This document shows positions 59,698 through 64,000 of a DNA stretch of 64,000 bases, piece by piece. Under the pieces are notes generated by a model that did not search any database, had not been told where the DNA came from, and saw nothing but the letters and a program-made list of their open reading frames with translations. The stretch covers positions 623,042 to 687,041 of the forward strand of contig NW_006766890.1 of NCBI RefSeq assembly GCF_000275845.1, in the 5' to 3' direction. Position 1 is the stretch's first letter, and each line of letters opens with the position of its first letter. The DNA comes from Dichomitus squalens LYAD-421 SS1 (taxonomy: Eukaryota > Basidiomycota > Agaricomycetes > Polyporales > Polyporaceae). The translations under genes and the position numbers were made by a program.

Positions 59698-61967
59698 ATG
59701 CCTCTCCCTTGTGAGCCCCTCTGCCACTTCGGTGGGAGGTCAGTCCATTCCGTTCTCACGCATCATAACGAGCCCTGTGGTACTCACTTCGGTGGTCTAT
59801 GTCCAGGTTGTACTTCACATCCTTCCCGCACCCACCGCCCCGCCCAGATGCACTTAACGAGCTTGCAAGAGACCCCACAAATCATCCCGATATCCGTGGA
59901 GTACCTAGAGGATCATCGTCGACGACGCCAGAAGATGACGCGCAGTATTGGTACTTCACCATCGACGACCAACTCCTGTATCTATCTTTCTTCCAGGATT
60001 GGGGACCGTTGAACCTGGCGATGGTCTACAAGGCATGCATCCTGATTCATGAGATACTCGGGGTACGTTCCATCGTCCATGCTCTCTGCATGTCTTCACG
60101 CGACCTTTGCGTCTACAGGATCCGGCGATCATGAATCATCGCATCGTCCTCTACTCGTCAAGCGATCCTCGTAGGAAGGCGAACGCGGCCCTACTCATGG
60201 CTCTCTATGTGGTCAGTAATACTTATCACCCCCACCCCCCCTTTACCGCAGTTGAGCAACGACTGACGCTGACGTGCTGCAGATGGTGGTTCAGCAACGG
60301 CCGCCTTGGGAAGCCTTCCACCCTATCGCGGAGCTCGAGTTCATGCCGTTCAGAGACGCCGGAAGGGGACGCTCAGATTTCAATCTCAGCATACAAGATT
60401 GTCTCTGGGGTATCTACAAGGCAATGCAGAATGGCCTCTGTGACATGAATGAGTTCGACATCGAGGACTACGAGTACTACGAGAAAGTGGAGAATGGGGA
60501 CTGGAACTGGCTTACGCCCAACTTCATCGCGTTTGCGTCCCCTGTCGATCCGGCATGGCTAAAGCGAGAGAAAGACAAGCGCGAGCAGGAGAACCAGGCC
60601 GTGGTGCCGCCATCTCCCACGAAGGCAGTGGCGTTGCAACGCAAGCTGCCCACGCCGTTCCAGAACTGCTTGGACTACTTCGAACGACAAGGGGTCAAGC
60701 TAGTCGTGCGACTTAATAACCCATTGTACGACGCCCAGGTCTTCAAAGATCGTGGGATCAACCATCAGGAGCTATACTTTGACGACGGCACGAACCCCAC
60801 CGATGAGATCGTACGGAAATTTATCGACATGGCAGACGAGGTTATCGAGAACGGCGGTGTTGTGGCGGTACACGTAAGTATGACTGGCGAAGGTATCCCC
60901 ATGCGACTGACATACCCGCCTTGATACAGTGCAAAGCTGGCCTAGGGCGGACAGGTACGCTCATTGGAGCGTATCTCATCTGGAAGTACGGTTTCACGGC
61001 GTCGGAGGCGATCGCTTTCATGCGCATCGTGCGTCCGGGGAGCGTAGTCGGGCCGCAGCAGCAGTATATGTACCTCAAGCAACTAGAGTGGACCAAGTGG
61101 GCCGCGGTCGACGAGATGCGCAAGCTACAACAGACGGCTGTCTTTGCGGCGAACAAACTCGTGGCACCCGTCACGCCGCCGAACGAGACGGAGGACGAGA
61201 TGGAAGTTTTCACAGAGACCACGACGACGACAGTTGTGATGACTTCGACGACCTCCGCAGCACCCGTCCCGCCGGTCACGCCCAGCAAACACGTTGCAGC
61301 CGCTGCCGCCAAGGCGCACGCCATTGCTCCCCCCGGACAGCCTCGGAAGACCCCGGCCACAAAGCGAGTAGCGTCGGACTCGGACGCAGAGGAGGAAGCC
61401 GACGTCCTCCCCGCCCTCGGCGTGGCACCCGGCCCCGTGCGGAGAACAAAGGCGAAGCCGGTGTCGGCGCGGACCGCGTCGCAGCGCGTCCCCGCTTCGG
61501 AGCAGCGACCGGTCCGTGTCACTCGCTCGGCGGCGACCATGGCGGCGAAGAAGGTCAGCACTGTGCTCGGGGCGAACAAGACGACGAAGGCCAACGGACA
61601 GCCGAACAAGATCCCCAGACTCGCGAAGGACACCTCTGCGCGTGGGGCGGCGACCGCGGCGAAGGACGCCGCTCTGCCGTCGGCCCCTGCGGCGAACATG
61701 ACGATGCGGCCGTTGAGGCCAAGACAGCCTGGTTCGCCGACTCCATCACGGCTCCCCACCCTCGTTGGCAAGCGCATGCATCACAACTCTACGGGCTCTG
61801 TACAGGAGTCGCCGGCGGCAGCTGCGGCAATCGTCAAGGCGGCGGGCACCTGGGTCGCAAACAACACTTCGTCGGTCGTCAACCCCGCGTCGAAATCGGA
61901 ACGACCGAACTTGCGCAGCGTGCGGCGGCGACGAAGCAGCTTCAGCGCCGCGGACGTTGTTGCATGA
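59698..61967 (+). CDS. CDC14: Cdc14 dual-specificity phosphatase
   Basis: Phosphatase that reverses CDK phosphorylation at mitotic exit and cytokinesis. Visible are [88 protein letters not shown]; the second domain with [20 protein letters not shown] and [14 protein letters not shown]; and the active site [10 protein letters not shown] (CX5R) split by an intron after [24 protein letters not shown] follows. The C-terminus after about 61130 is a disordered Ala/Pro/Arg/Thr-rich tail ending DVVA. The start is uncertain: ATG 59698 joined through donor GTCAGT gives CHFGGRLYFTSF, while ATG 59799 reads MSRLYFTSF directly. Both are in frame. Confidence 0.9.
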
Positions 61968-62517
61968 TTTGGCAGAGCAAGACGCGTCAAGCAGGGCTTG
62001 GACGCTCTCCGTGTTACATTCGGCATATCGGTCTACATCTCTCACCCATCTCGTAACGTCAACTGGATATCGATTCTGTTCTGCAAGTCACGCAACGTTC
62101 ACAATCCTTCTATCTGTGAATATTTATCGCTGTCTTTGTATACACTCGCTTCACTATTTCGTTATCATCTTATCCCCGTCGTTCTTTGCACACCGCTGTT
62201 ACTCTCCCGTCACCCCCGCCTCGATCCGTTCACCGCACTGACTCACTGCACGTCACATCGTCGCTATCATGTTTTCACGGGAAGATTTACTCTGATTTAC
62301 GAGGACTTGTCTATAGTTGTGGGGGCATCTACGGTTCATCGCACTTTGTACATCACTGTCGCGCACCGATCAGCAATGCACATACGTTCACGACTCAGGA
62401 AGGCTTGTCTCAGTAAGAGTCAAGGGATTGATACTACCGATAACGCATGTCTAGCATCACTACTAGTACAACAGAGTGTACGTACTTCTCCCAACTGTGG
62501 ATTCCGCTCGGCCAAGC
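61968..62517. other. Converging 3' ends of CDC14 and HEM12
   Basis: This 550-bp gap lies between convergent genes and should hold both 3' untranslated regions. It is T/C-rich. I see no gene or structured element. Confidence 0.5.
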
Positions 62518-63773
62518 TCAGGCTGCCGAGTACTTGTGCACGCACTCCAAGAACCAGCGCATATCCTCCGGATCCACCCCAGGGGTGATACCATGTCCCA
62601 AGTTCGCGATCCACGCTTTCGCCTTCTTCCCGCCCCGGAACCGCTCCGCCATCCGCTTCACCTCGCGCTCGATCGCGTCCCGGCCCCCATACAGCACATT
62701 TGGGTCGAGGTTGCCCTGTAGCGCGACCTTGTAGCCCGCGGCACGGCGCGCATCGGCGGGGTCGATGCACCAGTCGATACTGACGACGTCGTAGCCGGCC
62801 TTTTCGGCGCACAGGGCGATCTGCGAGTTCGCGCCCTTGGGGAAGAGCGTCATGGGCACCGCGGGGATGTTCTCGGCGGCGAGCTTGGCGCGCACACCGG
62901 AGGAGATGCGTTGGAGGGAGGGGAGGGAGAACTCTTCGAAGTGGTGCGGGGCGAGCTCGCCTGCCCACGAGTCGAAGACCTGAACGAGCTGTACGGGGAA
63001 GATCTGTTAGGCTGACTAGGAGGGCTAGAGAACGACGAGGACTCACTTGGGCACCAGCCTTGATCTGTCCGACGAGGAAGTCGACGCAGACGTCTGCTAT
63101 CCGGTCCAAGAGCGCTTTAGACTCCTCGGGATACTTGAACAGCCATGACTTGCACTTCTGGAACGTCTTCGAGCCACCACCCTCGATCATGTACGAGAAC
63201 AGCGTCCACGGCGCGCCGGAGAACCCGATGAGGGGCACCTCTCCGTTCAAGGCCTTCCGCGTATGCGTGATCGCCTCGTAGACGTACCCGAGCTCCTTGT
63301 CGACTTCGACTTCCTTCGTGAGCTTCTCGATGTCTGCGGGCGTGACGAGCGGGTCAGGGAAGTGTGGGCCGGGATTCATGAGGACCTCCATGCCCATCGC
63401 TTGGGGGACGACGAGAATGTCGGAAAAGATGATCGCCGCATCGAGGAGGCCGGAGTACCGACGGATGGGCTGGAGGGTCACCTCCTTCGCGAGCTCGGGC
63501 GTACGGCAGATCTCGAAAAAGCCGTGCTCGGCGCGCACCGCGAGGAACTCTGTCCGGGGCGTCGATCAGGAGTGCGTCGCGCGATGGAAGAACGATGGTG
63601 TACGCACCAGGGAGATACCTTCCTGCTTGTCGCATGACCCACACTGGAGCGCGTTCGGTCTCCTCGCCTAGTCATCGTCGCATCTCAGCCGCAGTTAGGT
63701 GGGAATGAATACAGAACACACCTCGCGCGGCTCGCAGGATCAGGTCGTTTTTCAGAGGAGGGAAAGAAGCCAT
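62518..63773 (-). CDS. HEM12: Uroporphyrinogen decarboxylase (haem synthesis)
   Basis: Removes four carboxyl groups from uroporphyrinogen III to give coproporphyrinogen III in the cytosol. It starts MASFPPLKNDLILRAARGEE (63771-63773) across a first intron. Substrate-binding APVWVMRQAGRYLPEF follows, joined across a second intron. Then come FFEICRTPELAKEVTLQPIR, the catalytic Asp in AAIIFSDILVVPQAMGM, LIGFSGAPWTLFSYMIEGGG, VFDSWAGELAPHHFEEF, SIDWCIDPADAR, ALQGNLDPNVLYG and ANLGHGITPGVDPED. It ends ECVHKYSAA (stop 62518-62520). All family signatures are present and the length is normal. Confidence 0.96.
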
Positions 63774-64000
63774 GGCTGAAGCAAGATGAAGCGATGGAGT
63801 TGAGAGGGATCGTACGGCGCGATGTGCACGTCTCAAGTAGGTCCGGATGCGCGCTCGAGCACGACGTGTACGTGTCTGGTGCCGAGAACGACGTGGATGG
63901 GAGAATGGACTGGGAGGACTGGTCTGGTGCTGAGAGCGGCGACCGGGAGCATCGTGACCGCGTCTGAGAGCTGTGGTGCGTGAGACGGCGGCTTGCCTCC

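Noticed and set aside
60842..61777. 311-codon minus-strand frame
   Set aside because: Antisense to the Cdc14 C-terminal exon; Ala/Val-rich only because the sense strand is GC-biased.

Overview
The window reads as nuclear DNA of a basidiomycete fungus, most likely an Agaricomycete and plausibly a polypore. Genes are dense and cut by many short introns of about 45-65 bp. Coding sequence is GC-rich, and the gene set is eukaryotic: mitochondrial ribosomal protein, Dicer, an MBF-type APSES factor, Cdc14, Atg10 and Dal5-type transporters. I could support 23 protein genes, one decayed hAT transposase, one small element inside an intron and a few regulatory sites. Gene models were built by joining reading frames across GT-AG (once GC-AG) junctions by eye, so internal exon edges are approximate unless given exactly.

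Layout. 0-16.2 kb: a His/Ser-rich orphan protein, then two tandem same-strand paralogues of a SLIP-GC-like nuclear large GTPase. They are separated by an inactivated hAT element, and the first copy also carries a small repeat-rich insertion in an intron that both copies share. 16.5-19.4 kb: a low-complexity protein with nuclear character. 19.8-25.1 kb: a tandem pair of Dal5/Thi73-type MFS permeases. 25.7-34.5 kb: acetyl-CoA acetyltransferase, Atg10, ribosomal protein eS1, adenine phosphoribosyltransferase and an EDEM/Htm1-like GH47 protein with a PA domain. 34.8-43.5 kb: a ZNRD2-type zinc-ribbon protein, an uncharacterised basic protein, a Faf1/C1orf131-like ribosome-biogenesis protein, a small membrane protein and a conserved protein of unknown function.

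43.5-56.2 kb: mitochondrial release factor 1, a Dicer-like protein with intact RNase III centres but a decayed helicase, cytochrome c oxidase subunit 8, a DHA1-type MFS transporter and mitochondrial ribosomal protein uL24m. 56.6-63.8 kb: an Mbp1/Swi4-like APSES factor head to head with Cdc14 phosphatase, and uroporphyrinogen decarboxylase.

Most genes are ordinary housekeeping loci. The most interesting parts are the tandem GTPases with their transposon-filled spacer, the Dicer with a degenerate helicase, perfect MCB boxes between the Mbp1-like gene and CDC14, a thiolase whose TATA box suggests two alternative start codons, and two start codons only 24 bp apart at the release factor gene. I saw no rRNA, tRNA or CRISPR array.
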